The translations under genes and the position numbers were made by a program. Shown here one piece after another: positions 5,568 to 6,769 of a stretch of DNA of 6,769 bases. The notes beneath the pieces were generated by a model. The model had not been told where the DNA came from. It made no database searches and saw only the letters and a list, made by a program, of their open reading frames with translations. This DNA is from Aquificota bacterium (GTDB taxonomy: Bacteria; Thermosulfidibacterota; Thermosulfidibacteria; Thermosulfidibacterales; B14-G1), in contig QMPS01000042.1 of assembly GCA_003648675.1 (NCBI GenBank), positions 1 to 6,769 on the forward strand. Reading direction: 5' to 3'. Positions within the stretch are counted from its first letter, which is position 1, and each line of letters starts with the position of its first letter.

Positions 5568-6769
5568 TCAAAGGACCTTCTTGAGGGTTATCTGATACTG
5601 GATGAAGAACCAGCTGGCTTGTTGTGGCGAGGCCAGTTTCTTGACAAACTCTCCAGGCCAGAAGTGGCCATATCCTGCCTGGATTTCCTGGCTTTTGGAC
5701 ACCTTCCACTGGATTACCAGGTCCAGCTCGTGGCCCATTTCTTTGCCTGATCTTCCCGTGGGATCCCTGTAAAAGGACGGATTGTGGGACCACCCGTCTT
5801 TGCTCTGGACCAAGCGGAAATGGTGGTACTCCAGTTTTACGTGAACTCCAGTCAGGGGCCAAACCTCTAGGCCTCCTTCCTGGTCCTCCAAATTGGACCA
5901 CTTGAAAAGGTTCATTCTGCCATAGGCTTTATCCACCGAGCCGAAGGCACCGTCAAATCGGTTTACCCTTCCGTCCTTGGGCCTCTTATCTCCAGAAGCA
6001 TAGCTATAGGCCAGGTAGACCCTGCTTTTCACAGGGGTGTTGAAAGATATACCTCCTTCCAGGTGGTATGCGTAGGCTGCCACAGAGTCAGGGCCCTTGT
6101 GCCCCCACATACCCACCCAGGTGTGGTTCCAGTCCAGGCTGTGCCATTTTCCCGTCCAGTGGAGGCCTGCATAGGCCAATTGGAGTTTACCTTTTCCACC
6201 TCTTTCTCCTGAAAATCTGTCGTGACGGTCCCATTTGGTGAAGAAGAAGGGTTCTATGGTGGTCTTCAGGCTCCTCCAGGGAGCTAGAGTAAGATGTCCG
6301 TACAGGGCCAGGGTACTCTTGTCGTGGCGGTGTTTCAGGGAGAATCGGTTGATCTCATGAATTACGTTTCTACCGTAGAACATGTCCAGGAAAGCCCCTC
6401 TCTTTTCTAGGTGTATCTTGATGGCGTCCCAGATGTAGCGTCCCGAATTGCCCCATTGACCTGGTCCAAAGACCCTATGGTCTCCATAGGCTATGCGCTG
6501 GCGGCCTGCCTTGATGGAGAGAGGCAGACCCATGGGGCGGATTATTTCCACATAAGTGGTGTATAGTTCCAGGTGGTCTTTCTGGGGATTGTTTTGGGCG
6601 TCCAGACTTTTGTTGTAAAAGGCCCTGTTGGGCATGGCCCAGTCCCAGGCCCTTGAGTCCTGGAGCCATAAAGCCAGGTGAAGGTTGGGAGAGGGATACC
6701 AGTCTGCCCCAAGCCTCAACCTGCTCAGAAGAAAACTATCGTTGGTCTTTCCATAGGGTGGGTGGGGCC
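5568..6769 (-). CDS. Outer-membrane beta-barrel protein, alginate-export-like (5' partial)
   Basis: The minus-strand frame is open from the right edge to the TGA at 5568-5570, giving 399 visible residues without a start or signal peptide. The TTG at 6717-6719 is an internal leucine codon, because the sequence before it ([13 protein letters not shown]) reads as a continuous barrel strand. [18 protein letters not shown] followed by [12 protein letters not shown] (bases about 6417-6506) resembles the GRQxxxYGDxRLxGxxxWxNxGRxFDAV block of alginate-export/AlgE-like porins. Alternating aromatic and polar residues with many Trp, Tyr, His and Gly run through to the end, as expected for a 16-18-stranded barrel. 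The last strand ([11 protein letters not shown]) is followed by KKVL rather than ending in Phe, so the usual outer-membrane C-terminal signal is not exact. In this family the name does not prove alginate transport, and no alginate genes are visible. The substrate is unknown. radC follows 80 bases downstream. Confidence 0.75.
   Translation of the reverse strand, partial: PHPPYGKTNDSFLLSRLRLGADWYPSPNLHLALWLQDSRAWDWAMPNRAFYNKSLDAQNNPQKDHLELYTTYVEIIRPMGLPLSIKAGRQRIAYGDHRVFGPGQWGNSGRYIWDAIKIHLEKRGAFLDMFYGRNVIHEINRFSLKHRHDKSTLALYGHLTLAPWRSLKTTIEPFFFTKWDRHDRFSGERGGKGKLQLAYAGLHWTGKWHSLDWNHTWVGMWGHKGPDSVAAYAYHLEGGISFNTPVKSRVYLAYSYASGDKRPKDGRVNRFDGAFGSVDKAYGRMNLFKWSNLEDQEGGLEVWPLTGVHVKLEYHHFRLVQSKDGWSHNPSFYRDPTGRSGKEMGHELDLVIQWKVSKSQEIQAGYGHFWPGEFVKKLASPQQASWFFIQYQITLKKVL

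Noticed and set aside
5515..5901. Minus-strand open frame (128 codons) overlapping the 3' end of the porin-like gene and the gap before radC
   Set aside because: It is in a different frame from the porin-like gene, has a Pro/Gly/Arg-rich product with no motif, and ends in the intergenic gap; a shadow.
6717..6719. TTG as start codon of the porin-like gene
   Set aside because: The frame stays open to the window edge and the residues before it continue a plausible barrel strand; starting here would leave no signal peptide for an outer-membrane protein.
1..6769. tRNA, rRNA, CRISPR array, insertion sequence, toxin-antitoxin or defence system
   Set aside because: I found no cloverleaf-like sequence, spaced direct repeats, transposase motifs or terminal inverted repeats. 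All substantial open frames are accounted for by the listed genes or their shadows.

Overview
The window comes from a Gram-negative bacterium: it encodes part of an outer-membrane beta-barrel and a septal-type AMIN/LysM cell-wall amidase. The small single-cluster ferredoxin (Thermotoga/Desulfovibrio type), together with a bacterial poly(A) polymerase next to ribF, suggests an anaerobe, possibly a (thermophilic) Desulfobacterota-like lineage. That placement is inference from gene content only. Local GC estimates are roughly 50-60% in most genes, with one marked AT-rich stretch inside ribF.

Left part, plus strand. The window opens inside murD (C-terminal half, peptidoglycan precursor synthesis). 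A 63-residue ferredoxin gene follows, where many genomes have ftsW. A 136-base gap after it holds two hairpins, the second followed by a T-tract, and looks like a transcription end.

Middle part, plus strand. A second run of genes reads pcnB (poly(A) polymerase I), ribF (riboflavin kinase/FAD synthetase), then an exported N-acetylmuramoyl-L-alanine amidase with AMIN, Amidase_3 and LysM domains. ribF and the amidase gene overlap by 61 bases in different frames, so the RibF C-terminal tail and the amidase signal peptide share DNA. A short AT-rich island in late ribF could hold a promoter for the amidase.

Right part, minus strand. radC (JAMM-motif RadC/UPF0758 family) converges on the amidase gene with only 9 bases between the stop codons. 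Upstream of radC, in the same direction, is a porin-like protein resembling the alginate-export family, whose N-terminus lies beyond the right edge.

The genes are housekeeping functions (cell-wall synthesis and splitting, flavin cofactor supply, RNA 3'-end addition, electron transfer) plus an outer-membrane channel. I see no mobile element, CRISPR array, tRNA or rRNA, and no convincing new system. The points worth a second look are the altered MurD motif, the unpaired ferredoxin cysteine, the ribF/amidase overlap with its AT-rich island, and the tightly packed convergent and intergenic regions.
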